DNA from: Blastocladiella emersonii ATCC 22665
Taxonomy: Eukaryota; Blastocladiomycota; Blastocladiomycetes; Blastocladiales; Blastocladiaceae
Assembly (NCBI GenBank): GCA_025594325.1
Contig: JANHCV010000003.1
Span: forward strand, 2,046,001 to 2,110,000
Length of the DNA stretch: 64,000 bases
Reading direction: 5' to 3'
Shown here: positions 33,441 through 43,074 of the stretch, piece after piece
How the letters are laid out: the number at the start of each line of letters is the position of its first letter
Numbering within the stretch: position 1 is the first letter of the stretch
Position numbers and translations under genes: made by a program
The notes under the pieces: model-generated
Seen by the model: only the letters and a program-made list of their open reading frames with translations
Database searches by the model: none
What the model was told of the DNA's origin: nothing

Positions 33441-33747
33441 CCAACCCCGCCGCCGTCGCTGCGGAGCGGACGTGCCTCCCGTCCTCCATCGCGCCGCGTC
33501 GCTCGCAGCGTGGACCTGTCGTCAACGCTGGCGCCGACTCGTCTCAGCCACGAGCGACCGTCGTGGCGCTGGGCGCCGGGGGAGACTCAGCGGGAGATGA
33601 ATTCTCGGGTGTCCCTGTGACTCGCTGCCAACCAAAACGCGTCGCGTCGGCAACCCTGCCGCGCCCACCCGAACCGAACGCGTTGATCTGCACGCTGCTC
33701 TGTATCCGCGCTTTTTCCGGCCGCGAGGCGAAACCGCGCAACGTGCT

Positions 33748-33769
33748 GTCCCTGTGGCCTCACAGGGAC
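33748..33769. promoter_or_regulatory. Perfect palindrome GTCCCTGTG-N4-CACAGGGAC upstream of THI4
   Basis: Nine-bp arms are separated by GCCT. One more half-site, GTCCCTGTGA, is at about 33610. The position is 187 bp before the THI4 ATG and 100 bp before its TATA box, consistent with an operator for a dimeric regulator, but this is inference. Confidence 0.4.
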
Positions 33770-33867
33770 ACGGAAACCGATGGGGCGGCCGCTCAGCGCG
33801 ACGATCGTCGCCTCGCTTCGCCCGTGTTGATGCTGCGCGCGGCGCTCGTGTTGGGGGCAGGCTCGAG

Positions 33868-33874
33868 TATAAAG
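33868..33874 (+). promoter_or_regulatory. TATA box of THI4
   Basis: TATAAAG, 82 bp before the first exon's ATG at 33956. Confidence 0.6.
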
Positions 33875-33955
33875 AGCAGGCCGCGTGCCTCGAATCACCC
33901 TCCTCTCTCGACCATCATCGCGTTGACCCTCCTGAACCACGAAGCAACAACAACC

Positions 33956-35052
33956 ATGACCCTCACGACCTTCGCCGCCGACAAGCTGCCGTACGACGCC
34001 GTCAACTTCGAGCCGATCCGCGAGTCGGACGTGTCGCGCGAGATGACGCGCCGCTACATGACGTCGCTGCTCGACGCGGCCGACACGGACGTGGTGATCG
34101 TTGGCGCTGGTCCCGCTGGTACGCTTCTTGCGTCGTGGTCGCTTGACTCGGGCCACCGACCCTCACTCACATCACCCGCTCCACCCACCCTCACCCCGTC
34201 GTCGTCCAGGCCTCATGTGCGCGTACGAGCTGTCCAAGGACCCGTCGATCAAGGTGTCGGTGATCGAGGCGTCGGTTGCGCCGGGCGGCGGCGCGTGGCT
34301 CGGCGGCCAGCTCATGACGCCCATGGTGGTGCGCAAGCCGGCGCACCTGGTGCTCGACGAGCTCGACGTGCCGTACGACGACTGCGGCCACTACGTCGTC
34401 GTGTCGCACGCGGCGCTGCTGACGGCCACGCTGATCGCGCGCATTGTGCGTAACGGCGTCAAGCTGTTCAACGCGACGGCCGTCGAGGACTTTATCGTCA
34501 AGTCGGGCGTCGTGGTCGGCGTGGCGACCAACTGGGCGCTGGTCACCAAGGCCCACGGCACGCAGAACTGCATGGACCCGCAGACGGTGCTCGCCAAGGT
34601 GATCGTGTCGTCGTGCGGCCACGACGGCCCGCACGGCGCCACGGGCATCAAGCGCCTGCACGAGCTCGGCATGGTCGACAGCGTGCCCGGCATGAAGGCC
34701 CTGCACATGGAGGCGGCCGAGGACGCGATTGTCGCCAACACCCGGGAGATTGTCCCTGGCATGATCATCACGGGCATGGAGGTGTCCGAGGCCTGCGGCA
34801 CCAACCGCATGGGCGCAACGTTCGGCGCCATGGTACGCTTTGCTTGGGTCTCGATCGACGGTCGCGAACCGTTCACTCACTCTCGCGCTCTCCCCTCAAC
34901 GATAGATCATGTCCGGTCGCAAGGCCGGCTACCTCGCCCGCGAGAAGGTGCTCGCCATGCGCGTCGCCGAGGCCTCGTCGGCCCCCGTCGCCGCCAAGAA
35001 GGCCGCGGCCGCGCCCGTCGCCACCTCGGCCAAGAACGCCGTCCGCGCCTGA
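33956..35052 (+). CDS. THI4: Thiamine thiazole synthase Thi4
   Basis: Exons 33956-34118, 34210-34832 and 34906-35052 encode 310 aa. The NAD-binding motif [18 protein letters not shown] is completed by the first splice. Other family marks are [74 protein letters not shown] and [14 protein letters not shown]. The Cys in NCMDP corresponds to the sulfur-donor Cys of yeast Thi4, so this is the single-turnover (suicide) type that makes the thiazole half of thiamine from NAD, glycine and its own sulfur. The C terminus has an extra Ala/Lys-rich tail ending SAKNAVRA. The TATA box fits strong, thiamine-repressible expression. Confidence 0.95.
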
Positions 35053-35541
35053 GCTCCCGCTCGCCACCGACCCGCTCGCGCGCGCCCTGTATTCCTATCC
35101 CCCACCCCCATTTTGTCTCATGCAATGCAGTCTCGATGGCCCGCCGTAGCGCGGGCCTCCCTTGTACCACCACACCCGAATTCTCGAGAGAGTGATCGAT
35201 GCAGCAGCTTAGGATCGCCGGCGCGAGCGCACCGGGTGGAGCTAGCGTCGCGTCGAGTCGCGCCTTCACGTGGGAGGCGTTTCACGATGACTCGCCGGCA
35301 AACGCAACGCAATCGGCGACGCTCGGCCTATATTTGGACCTAAAATTCGCTCGCGTGAGGATTTTTCTGTGGGCGAGCTTCGCCCGCGATGCCCTCGGGC
35401 GTCGATAGGCTCTGGAGCCGGGCCGCCGTCGCGTCAGCCGGCCGAGCCGTAGCGTATAAGAAGCGCGCGGTCCCCCGCGCCGTGTCCTCGCTCCCCTTTA
35501 AACCAACCAGCACACCCCTCCACTTGCAACGAATCACAACC
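35053..35541. other. Intergenic region upstream of chorismate synthase
   Basis: Contains the THI4 3' flank and the ARO2 promoter. An AT-richer patch with TATATTTGG lies at about 35330. No gene was recognised. Confidence 0.45.
35455..35460 (+). promoter_or_regulatory. TATA box of chorismate synthase
   Basis: TATAAG, 87 bp before the ATG at 35542. Confidence 0.5.
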
Positions 35542-36880
35542 ATGAGCACCTTCGGCACCCTGTTCCGCGTCAGCACCTTCGGCGAGTCCCACTGCAAGGG
35601 CGTCGGGTGCATTGTCGAGGGCGTGCCGCCCGGCCTGCCGCTCACCGAGGACGACGTGCAGCCGCAGCTCACGCGCCGCCGCCCCGGACAGAGCGCGCTG
35701 ACGACGCCGGTACGCTGCTGCTGTGCTCTTGCGCGAGCTGGATCCGCCTCCACTCATGCTCGACTGTCCCCGCTCTAGCGCGACGAGAAGGACCGCGTGT
35801 CGATCCTCAGCGGCACCGAGTTCGGCACCACGCTCGGCACGCCCATCGGCCTGTTCGTGCCGAACCAGGACCAGCGGCCGGGCGACTACTCGGAGACGGA
35901 CCTGTACCCGCGCCCGTCACACGCCGACTGGACGTACCTGCAAAAGTACGGCGTCAAGGCGAGCTCGGGCGGCGGCCGGTCGTCGGCGCGCGAGACCATT
36001 GGCCGCGTCGCCGCGGGGGCCATCGCCGAAAAGTACCTCCGCGTTGCGCACGGCGTCGAGATCGTCGCCTTCACGTCGGCCATCGGGTCCGAGAGCATGA
36101 AGGACGTGACGGCCGATCACGCCAGCGCCATGGAGTTCCTCGAGAAGGTGTCCCGCGCCGACGTGGACGCGAGCGACGTGCGGTGCCCCGACGCCGAGGC
36201 CGCCGAGCGCATGCGCGGCGTGATCGTGGCCAGCCGCGACGCTCAGGACTCGATCGGCGGCACCGTGACGTGCGTCATCCGCAACGTGCCCGTCGGCCTC
36301 GGCGAGCCGTGCTTCGACAAGCTCGAGGCGCGCCTCGCCCACGCCATGCTGTCGATCCCCGCCACCAAGGGGTTCGAGATCGGGTCCGGCTTCGTCGGCA
36401 CCACCATCCCCGGGTCCCAGCACAACGACGCCTGGGTCCGCCGCCCCGACGGCCGCCTCGGCACCACCACCAACTACTCGGGCGGCATCCAGGGTGGCAT
36501 CTCCAACGGCGAGAACGTCTACTTCAGCGTCGCCTTCAAGCCCGCCGCCACCATCGGCCAGGCCCAGACCACGGCGACGTACGACGGCGAGGACGGCGTC
36601 CTCCGCGCCCGCGGCCGCCACGACCCCTGCGTCGTGCCCCGCGCTATCCCGATCGTCGAGGCCATGGCCGCGCTCGTCGTCATGGAGTACGTTTCTCTCG
36701 CGGTGCAACGAGTGCCAGAGAAACACGCACTAACCCTGATCCACTCGCCACTACCACCATAGTGCCGTGCTCCAGCAGAACGCCCGCCGCGCCGCCATCG
36801 ACGCCATCCCGCAGAGCGTGCGCGACCAGATCGAGGCCAAGCTCACGGGCAAGGTTCGCCCGCCCACGGAGGCCGAGGGT

Positions 36881-36918
<38 letters not shown>

Positions 36919-36928
36919 GGCCCACTAA
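35542..36928 (+). CDS. ARO2: Chorismate synthase
   Basis: Exons 35542-35709, 35779-36686 and 36763-36928 give 413 aa. The start [20 protein letters not shown] is the family signature, followed by [52 protein letters not shown] and a second signature in [16 protein letters not shown]. The enzyme makes chorismate from EPSP with reduced FMN, the last step of the shikimate pathway. It is monofunctional in sequence. Whether it carries its own flavin reductase activity, as the yeast enzyme does, cannot be told here. The second donor must be the GTACGT inside GAG-TAC, giving VVMDAVLQQ. The tail is a Gly-Asn dipeptide run from a GGCAAC microsatellite. Confidence 0.96.
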
Positions 36929-37197
36929 GGTCCTCGCGCGCACACGCACCCTCGATTAGCTCGCTCATATATAAATACCGTAATTTTTGTGCCTTCCTCG
37001 CCTCCAAGCAACGGGTCACGCCGACCCACGTGAGTCGAGTCGCACTCGCTCTGATCTGCAGCCACGTCGCCTCCGCCTCCGTGCCCGGCCATCGACGTTG
37101 AGGCCAGTGCGCCACGATCTTGACCCGTTGGAAACCACCGCCGGACGCAACGCATCACGACCGTTGGCGCCGGCATTCGGATCGCCCGTGAACCACC
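36929..37197. promoter_or_regulatory. ARO2 3' flank and TSR1 upstream region
   Basis: These 269 bp lie between two plus-strand genes. An AT-rich patch (ATATATAAATACCG near 36966-36980) probably belongs to the ARO2 3' end; it is more than 200 bp from the TSR1 ATG. Nothing else was seen. Confidence 0.4.
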
Positions 37198-39810
37198 ATG
37201 AGCCACAGCCACCGCTCGACGCTCAAGCAGTCCAACAAGCCGTTCAAGGCCGGGCACGCGTCCAAGCGGACGCTCAAGAACAAGGCCAAGGGCAAGGTCG
37301 AGCGCCCGTCCGAGGCGCCGCGCGCGTCGGTGCGCAAGACGACGCTCAACTCCGAGGAGGCCAAGGCCAACCGGCGCAATGCGGCCAAGATCGCCATGAA
37401 GAACAAGCGCGCCGACCACATGGCCGCCGAGCGCATGTACACGGGCCGCAGCGGCGCGCCCAAGGTCGTCGCCATTGTCCCGCTGTGCACGGACGCGGAC
37501 GTGCACGGCGCCCTCGCGTCGCTCTTCGCCAGCGTCGGCGAGACCTACGTGCCGTCGGCCGCGCCCGCCGCCACGCTGCAGACCAAGTTCAAGCAGCAGC
37601 GCATCACGTTCCTCAAGCCCGCGCGCGCCCTCGACGCGGTCCTCGACGCCGTCAAGGTCGCCGACTACACGATGCTGCTGCTCAGCGCCAAGGTCGAGGT
37701 CGACGCGTTCGGCCAGGAGGTGCTCCTCCCCGCCATCCAGCAGCAGGGCATCCCCACGCCCATGGCCATGATCCAGCACCTGCACGCCGCCGCGAGCAGC
37801 GCCAAGGACCAGGCCGCCATCCGCATGTCGCTGCTCAGCTACACGACCTACTGGACGGCCGACCCGGACCGCACCCTCGCCCTCGACGTGCCCGCCGAGT
37901 GCACCAAGGCCGTCCGCTTCATCACCGACCGCCTGCCCAAGTCCATCACGTGGCGCGACCAGTACCCGTACATGATCCCCGACCACGTCGCCGCGCGCCC
38001 CGCGGCCGACGCGCCCGCCGGTGTTACGGACGTCGTCGATGTCGCCATCACGGGCCACGTCCGCGGCAACCGGCTGTCGGCGAACCGCCTCGTGCACATC
38101 CCGGGCGTCGGCGACTTCCAGATCGCGCAGGTCCTGTCAGCCAGCACGCACGCGGCCGCCGACGCCATGGACACGGCCAACGAGGTGCTCGATGAGCCCG
38201 ACAGCGACGCCGACGACCTCGTGTCCGAGAACGAGCCCGACGACCTGATGAACGAGCAGACGTGGCCCACCGAGGCCGAGATCGCGCTCGCGGCCGGCCG
38301 CGGCATCAAGCGCACCAAGCGCGTGCCCAAGGGCACCTCGTCGTACCAGGCGTCGTGGATCATTGACGAGGACGACGGCTCGGACGCCGAGGAGATTGGC
38401 GGCGGCGGCGCTGAGGGCGAGGACGCCGGCTTCACGAGCCACCCGCACGCGTCCGCCAACGTCGACTGGAGCCACGTCACGGGCTTCTCGGGATCTTTCA
38501 ACCCGGCGTCGCACGGCCAGCCCGACCGCCACACCGGCGGCGACGGCGACGTGGACATGTCGACCGACTCGGGCAGCGCCGGCGGCGAGGCGGCCGACGG
38601 CGACCTCGGCGACGACGACGAGGAGTACGAGGACGTGGAAATCGACGACCGCGCGTCCGTGTGGGACACGAAGATGGACGCGGCCGAGCAGGCGCGGCAG
38701 CTCGAGGCGTACCTGGAGCAGCAGCGGCGCGAGCGCGCCGAGCAGGCCGAGGAGGACCTCGACTACCCGGACGAGGTCGAGACGCCGCTCACGGTGCCCG
38801 CCAAGGTGCGGTTCGCGCGGTACCGCGGGCTCAAGTCGGTGCGCAAGTCCCCCTGGGACCCGTACGAGAACCTGCCGCGCGACTACGCGCGCCTGTTCCA
38901 GTTCGAGAACTGGATGCGCACGCGCCACCGCGTCACCAAGGAGCACGCCGAGTTTGCCACGGTCGCCCCCGGCAACTACGTGACCATCGTCCTGCGCAAC
39001 GTGCCGAGCCACGTCGCCAACGTCTTCTTCCTCCCCGGCGTCACGGACCCCGCCGACGTCGTCAAGGGCACCGCGTCCGGCGCGCTGTTCTGGGTCGTCG
39101 GCCTGCTCCCCTACGAGCACAAAGTCACCACGCTGCAGTTCTCGGTCCAGCGGCGCGACGAGTACACGGAGCCCATGCGGTCCAAGGACGAGGTGATCGT
39201 GCAGGCCGGGTGGCGCCGGTTCCGCGCCGCACCCGTGTGGTCCGAGATGGGCCGCGACGGCGGCAACAAGGTGTTCAAGTTCGAGCGGTTCCTGCAGCCC
39301 AAGCGCGTCGCCATGGGCACCGTGTTCGCGCCCAACACCTACTACGGGCCCGTCCTCCTGCTCGCGCCCGGAACCGAGTCGCAGCTGCCCGCGGTTATGG
39401 CCACGGGCAACGTGGTCGGCGCCGACGCCAACCGCATCATCGCCAAGCGCGTGGTCCTCACCGGCCACCCGTACAAGATGCATAAGAAGGTGGCCGTGAT
39501 CCGGTGGATGTTCTACTCGCCCGACGACGTGCACTGGTTCAAGCCCGTCCAGCTCTACACGCGCAACGGCCGCACGGGCCACATCCGCGAGTCGCTCGGC
39601 ACCCACGGGTACATGAAGTGCATCTTCGACGGACCCGTCCAGCAGAACGAGACCGTCTGCATGAACCTCTACAAGCGCATCTTCCCCAAGACCTTCGCGT
39701 CCCTCATCGCGCCCGCGGTCCCGGGCGCCGCCGCGTACGCCGAGGTCTGGACCGCGCCACCGACGATCGCGGGCGCGGACGACGAGGACGAGATGATGAT
39801 GGACGAGTAG
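37198..39810 (+). CDS. TSR1: 40S ribosome assembly factor Tsr1
   Basis: A single exon encoding 870 aa. A basic start (HSHRSTLKQSNKPFKAGHAS, then KRTLKNKAKGKVE) leads into the degenerate GTPase-like domain (KVVAIVPLCTDADVHGALAS...), a domain II beta barrel (VTDVVDVAITGHVRGNRL), an acidic insert (about 330-480) and the BMS1/TSR1 C-terminal region with YRGLKSVRKSPWDPYENLP, DYARLFQFENWMRTR, RIIAKRVVLTGHPYKMHKK and HIRESLGTHGYMKC. Tsr1 lacks a working P-loop and blocks premature subunit joining on pre-40S particles. It ends in the acidic tail DDEDEMMMDE. The last 33 bp of this coding region are duplicated at 46328-46360 as part of the inverted repeat. Confidence 0.95.
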   Translation: MSHSHRSTLKQSNKPFKAGHASKRTLKNKAKGKVERPSEAPRASVRKTTLNSEEAKANRRNAAKIAMKNKRADHMAAERMYTGRSGAPKVVAIVPLCTDADVHGALASLFASVGETYVPSAAPAATLQTKFKQQRITFLKPARALDAVLDAVKVADYTMLLLSAKVEVDAFGQEVLLPAIQQQGIPTPMAMIQHLHAAASSAKDQAAIRMSLLSYTTYWTADPDRTLALDVPAECTKAVRFITDRLPKSITWRDQYPYMIPDHVAARPAADAPAGVTDVVDVAITGHVRGNRLSANRLVHIPGVGDFQIAQVLSASTHAAADAMDTANEVLDEPDSDADDLVSENEPDDLMNEQTWPTEAEIALAAGRGIKRTKRVPKGTSSYQASWIIDEDDGSDAEEIGGGGAEGEDAGFTSHPHASANVDWSHVTGFSGSFNPASHGQPDRHTGGDGDVDMSTDSGSAGGEAADGDLGDDDEEYEDVEIDDRASVWDTKMDAAEQARQLEAYLEQQRRERAEQAEEDLDYPDEVETPLTVPAKVRFARYRGLKSVRKSPWDPYENLPRDYARLFQFENWMRTRHRVTKEHAEFATVAPGNYVTIVLRNVPSHVANVFFLPGVTDPADVVKGTASGALFWVVGLLPYEHKVTTLQFSVQRRDEYTEPMRSKDEVIVQAGWRRFRAAPVWSEMGRDGGNKVFKFERFLQPKRVAMGTVFAPNTYYGPVLLLAPGTESQLPAVMATGNVVGADANRIIAKRVVLTGHPYKMHKKVAVIRWMFYSPDDVHWFKPVQLYTRNGRTGHIRESLGTHGYMKCIFDGPVQQNETVCMNLYKRIFPKTFASLIAPAVPGAAAYAEVWTAPPTIAGADDEDEMMMDE

Positions 39811-40051
39811 ACTGGATCGTGTGGTTTGTTTGTAATGTATCTCCCCCTAGCTTCTATCGTACACGCCTTGACTCGCGCGGGGGTGAATGAGCGAAGGGAG
39901 CTGAAACGCGACGCGACGAAGGTGGCGCAGCTCGATGCGTCGCTGCGCCACCCGCTTGCTCGGAGTCACCTGAGATCCGCTGCTTTCGCATTGATCATCA
40001 TCTCAAGCAGCGCACGACCAGTCTGCAAGGCAGCTCGAGCAAGGCATCGCC

Positions 40052-40058
40052 TATAAAT
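40052..40058 (+). promoter_or_regulatory. TATA box of family A copy 1
   Basis: TATAAAT, 69 bp before the ATG at 40121. Confidence 0.6.
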
Positions 40059-40120
40059 CCCGGCCGCCCTCCCCGCTTCAGCACTTGCTCCTCACCCTTC
40101 TTCACTCATTGCAACACACC

Positions 40121-41104
40121 ATGTCTGCCCAGATTGCGCTCATCTCGTCGTCCTCGTCGTCGTCGTCCAAGATGTTCTCGTCCTCGGTCAAGCTGCCGCT
40201 CAATGGCACCAGCATCAACATGCCCGGGAACAAGAAGACCACCGACAACAACGAGTGCGTCGACTCGACGCCGACCCCCACGGTCGGCACGCTCAAGCAC
40301 CGGTTCGAGCGGCAGCTCAAGTCTGCTCCCAGCTTGCCCACCACTCGTTCGCCCTGCTCGCGGTCCGAGGACCAGGTCCACGTCGCCCAGTTTGGCGATG
40401 CCAAGAACCAGCTCGCGCAGGGCAACAACGAGACCAAGTCGGTTCCGGCGTGCGCTGTGACGGCGGCGGCGGTGCTCGAGGCGCTCGCCGGGGTGCATGT
40501 ATCGGCCCTGTGCGCTTCCTTTGAGCCCGCCGCCGTGGCTACTGTCACACCCGCCGCTGCCGTCCCGACTATCCAGGCCGCTGTTGTTAACGCTCTCGTG
40601 TCGACTGCGGCGCCGATCAAGACCCAGGAGACCTCGACGTGCCCCGACCCCGCGGGCACCGTGGCAACCGAGTTCTCCACCACGTTCGAGTCGACTCGCG
40701 TTCCCGCCGCTACCGCCCAAGCCGAGAAGAAGCGCAGCACCGCTGGCAACGTTCTGCGCTGGGTTCGCCGCCGTGCCGGCCACCGTGGCAGTGCGCCGGC
40801 GGCCGCGGCGGACCCCGAGGCGAAGGTGGCGATCGTGGCCAAGTCCATGGCCATCAACTCGAACCTCGTCAAGCTCCCGGCCGAGCTCGGCTCGGATCAG
40901 ACGCTGGTCGAGTCGGCTTCGACCTCCCGTTGGTCGTCGATCAAGGCTCGGTTCAGCAACCTCCTGGGCGGTGCATCCAGTACCGTCAAGGTGTCTGCTG
41001 CGACTTCCGAGCCGCGGTCGACCAAGTTTGGCGTCAAGGTTCTCCCCAATTCCTCGGCGCCCGTTGTCCTGCGGTCCGCTGTGGCCGCCGTTGATGTTTG
41101 CTGA
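40121..41104 (+). CDS. Family A copy 1: unknown Ser/Thr/Ala-rich 327-aa protein
   Basis: A single exon starting MSAQIALISSSSSSSSK. No signal peptide or membrane helix is seen. The more conserved blocks are VKLPLNGTSI, NNECVDSTPTPTVGTLK followed by RFERQLKSAP, QVHVAQFGDAKNQLAQGNN, a basic patch KKRSTAGNVLRWVRRRAGHRG and a C-terminal block SRWSSIKARFSNLLGGAS with VKVSA. The copy at 45034-46017 is identical. The copy at 55613-56596 differs at many residues but keeps length and frame, with compensating three-base indels, so the sense frame is under selection. The family was not recognised. A decayed membrane-protein gene (family B) follows 170 bp downstream, an arrangement repeated in each copy. 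The long antisense frame over this gene is treated as a shadow. Confidence 0.78.
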   Translation: MSAQIALISSSSSSSSKMFSSSVKLPLNGTSINMPGNKKTTDNNECVDSTPTPTVGTLKHRFERQLKSAPSLPTTRSPCSRSEDQVHVAQFGDAKNQLAQGNNETKSVPACAVTAAAVLEALAGVHVSALCASFEPAAVATVTPAAAVPTIQAAVVNALVSTAAPIKTQETSTCPDPAGTVATEFSTTFESTRVPAATAQAEKKRSTAGNVLRWVRRRAGHRGSAPAAAADPEAKVAIVAKSMAINSNLVKLPAELGSDQTLVESASTSRWSSIKARFSNLLGGASSTVKVSAATSEPRSTKFGVKVLPNSSAPVVLRSAVAAVDVC

Positions 41105-41273
41105 GTTGTTGATGTTCTGCTTTTCGTGATACCCCTCATCTGTTCCTGTCTCTTGAAAAGTACTGTTCGTTTGCGCTTCGCCTGTTCGAAAATTTGATTT
41201 CTTTCATGTGTTCCCAACATCATCATTTAGTTGATCAGGATCAGACTTATCTACTGGGCCCAATTGTGCGAGC

Positions 41274-41880
41274 ATGGCCGGCCATTCGTACGCGTTCGGT
41301 GCGCTGACGGCGAACCTCATTTTCTCTCGCGTACGTGGCCATCTCGTTCGGCATCATGGTGATCATCGCGACGGTCGTGATAGTTCTAGTCGAGGAATCT
41401 TCCATTTCGGGAGTGCTGCTCCTTGGCCTGATCCTCATCCTTGCGTTCCGGACGCTGATGGCGAACAGCAGGAGGACGGCCACGTTGTACGGCCTGCGCA
41501 CCTCGGCCGTCACCATTAGCGCGGCCTAGTTGGTCACGGGCGACTCGGGCATCATCAGCGTTGGACTCACCAAGGACGCGCTCGCCACCACGGCCGACTT
41601 CATGGAAAGGGCCGTTGTCGTTGTCCGCGAGGACTTGTCCGTTCTCATCGCGGGCCACGTCCAAGCGCGCGGCAAGTGCATGTTCATGCTGAGGTGCGGC
41701 TCTCGTACGCTCATTGACGACGAAGTCCCCCTGGATCGCTCCGAGTGGATCGCACCGAGAGCCGTGCGAAGTGCCACGAGGCCATGTGTCGAGCCCACGT
41801 GCGGCTGCCAGCCAGGGGCGCCCGAGTTCGTTGATTATGAGTGCATAGGCCGAAGAAGGCGAGACTATCGGGTATGAGCC
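41274..41880 (+). pseudogene. Family B copy 1: decayed membrane-protein gene
   Basis: The start MAGHSYAFGALTANLIF is in one frame. An extra base near 41330, seen by comparison with copy 3, shifts the rest into the frame of VAISFGIMVIIATVVIVLVEE, SGVLLLGLILILAF and TLYGLRTSAVTISAA. That frame meets an in-frame TAG at 41527 before GDSGIISVGLTKDALATTADF and AVVVVREDLSVLIAGHVQ. So there is at least one frameshift and one stop. The encoded protein would have two or three hydrophobic helices and a conserved VVVREDLSVLIAGHVQ tail. Related pieces lie at 44443-44880, 46361-46560 and 56765-57169. Function unknown. Confidence 0.6.
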
Positions 41881-42297
41881 GGAGTTTCTCAAGAGTCGGC
41901 GGAACAGTTCTCGACGGACGCAAGCGGATCCAGTGCGTCGCGTCGTTGTCGAGGCCCGACTCGCGTCGAGGCACTGAAACGGTCCGGGCAACTACAAAGA
42001 CGGGTTTCTAGGCCATAGATATACAAGTTGCATGAGGTGCCATCGTAAAACTCGAGAGAGTTGGAGACGGGTCGGCCAACGAGTGGCGGAGATGCGATGC
42101 TCAAAGCGCGATCGACCGCCGCGGCGCGTCCTCGCTCTCTCATCGCACGACACCATGGAACTGATATAACGAAAGATGTGATATTGATTGCTGGGTAACA
42201 TGAAAAAGTATTTACACGGTCGATCCTCGCATTCGGAGCGTCCAGGACCTTGGGGAATGTGCTTGAGGGTGGCGAGTCGGCGAACGCGACGCCGCGC
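41881..42297. other. Noncoding region with one arm of a diverged inverted repeat
   Basis: The segment at about 42010-42215 is the reverse complement, with many substitutions, of 47329-47535: shared words include GTAAATACT, TTTCATG, CAGCAATCAA, GAGAGCGAGGACGCG and CGATGGCACCTCATGCAA. It is the 3' flank of the Q2 gene. No gene was recognised. Confidence 0.55.
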
Positions 42298-43074
42298 TCA
42301 CATGAGGTTGTGGTGGACAGGCAGGAGCGTCATGACGTCGCCGCCGACGTCGCCGTGGTGCGGAGTCGGGAGCAGGTGGTGGAAGTCGCCGTTGCCGCCG
42401 CCGTCCGCGGGCGATGGGCCCCAGGTCGCCGGGTCGCCGCCGCTGGCGATGAGCGAGCCGCCGTCGCCGTCGGTCGAGCTGTGGTTGCCCCACTGGCCCT
42501 GCTGCTGCCACTGGTTCTGTGCCTGAAACGCGTCGCCGCCGTGGCTCTGCTGCCACTGCGACTGGGCCTGCGACTGGGCGCCGTGGTCGCCAAACTGGGT
42601 CTGCGACTGCGACTGGGACTGCTGCTGCGCCGCGTCGCCCGAGTTGTTGCTGCCCCACTGGCCCTGCCACTGCGACTGCGACTGCGACTGGGCACCGTGG
42701 TCGCCGAACTGGGTCTGCGACTGCGACTGGTTCTGGGCGCCGTTGCCGCCGTTCTGCGTCTGCCACTGCGACTGCGACTGGGCGCCGCCGTCGCCCCACT
42801 GGCTCTGCGACTGGGACTGGGACTGCTGCTGCGCGGGGTCGACCGAGTTATGGCCCTGGAACTGCGACTGCCACTGCGACTGCGACTGGTTGCCGCCGTC
42901 GCCAAACTGGTTCTGGGTCTGCGACTGGGACTGCGACTGCGAGCCGTTGCCGCCAAACTGGGTCTGCGACTGCGACTGGGACTGGTTCTGGGCGCCGTTG
43001 CCACCCCACTGGTTCTGGAACTGCGACTGCGACTGCGACTGGACGGGCGGGACGAAGATCGGGCCGAAGGTCAT
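42298..43074 (-). CDS. Q/S-rich low-complexity protein Q2 (paralogue of Q1)
   Basis: A single-exon frame of 258 aa starting MTFGPIFVPPVQSQSQSQ. The middle is built from QSQSQ, QFGGNGSQ, NQWGGNGAQ and QWGDGGAQ words, with about 30% Gln. The end contains GGDPATWGPSPADGGGNG and DFHHLLPTPHHGDVGGDV. The opening, the QSQ body, the TWGP motif and the DFH-leu-pro tail match the Q1 gene at 20931-21659, with different amplified repeats in the middle. No signal peptide or membrane helix. A TATAAGAA box lies about 100 bp upstream. It sits between the arms of the 1.47-kb inverted repeat. Prion-like or structural assembly is possible but unproven. Confidence 0.72.
   Translation of the reverse strand: MTFGPIFVPPVQSQSQSQFQNQWGGNGAQNQSQSQSQTQFGGNGSQSQSQSQTQNQFGDGGNQSQSQWQSQFQGHNSVDPAQQQSQSQSQSQWGDGGAQSQSQWQTQNGGNGAQNQSQSQTQFGDHGAQSQSQSQWQGQWGSNNSGDAAQQQSQSQSQTQFGDHGAQSQAQSQWQQSHGGDAFQAQNQWQQQGQWGNHSSTDGDGGSLIASGGDPATWGPSPADGGGNGDFHHLLPTPHHGDVGGDVMTLLPVHHNLM

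Larger units (their letters stand above)
32138..33955. other. Long intergenic region upstream of THI4
   Basis: These 1.8 kb separate two divergent genes. Open frames on both strands are Arg/Pro/Ser-rich and show no domain. The region holds a CTC/TCC microsatellite near 32543-32563, a tandem repeat (33077-33440), a short perfect palindrome (33748-33769) and the THI4 TATA box. I looked for a TPP riboswitch and did not see the conserved CTGAGA-type core. Confidence 0.5.
39778..41247 (+). repeat. Left arm of a 1.47-kb inverted repeat
   Basis: The sequence from 39778 to 41247 reappears reverse-complemented at 44891-46360 (paired coordinates add to 86138). All compared stretches, coding and noncoding, are identical, and every translated frame across the arm matches residue for residue. 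The arm runs from the TSR1 tail through the family A promoter and gene to about 140 bp past its stop. Outside these limits the sequences diverge at once. Confidence 0.93.

Noticed and set aside
33956-34209. TPP riboswitch in the THI4 leader or first intron
   Set aside because: The conserved TPP aptamer words were looked for by eye upstream and in both introns and were not found; a covariance search would be needed to exclude it fully.
40102-40872. 256-aa antisense frame over family A, identical in both arms
   Set aside because: Identity follows from the repeat itself. In copy 3 the corresponding antisense frame is shorter and differs, whereas the sense frame keeps length with in-frame indels.
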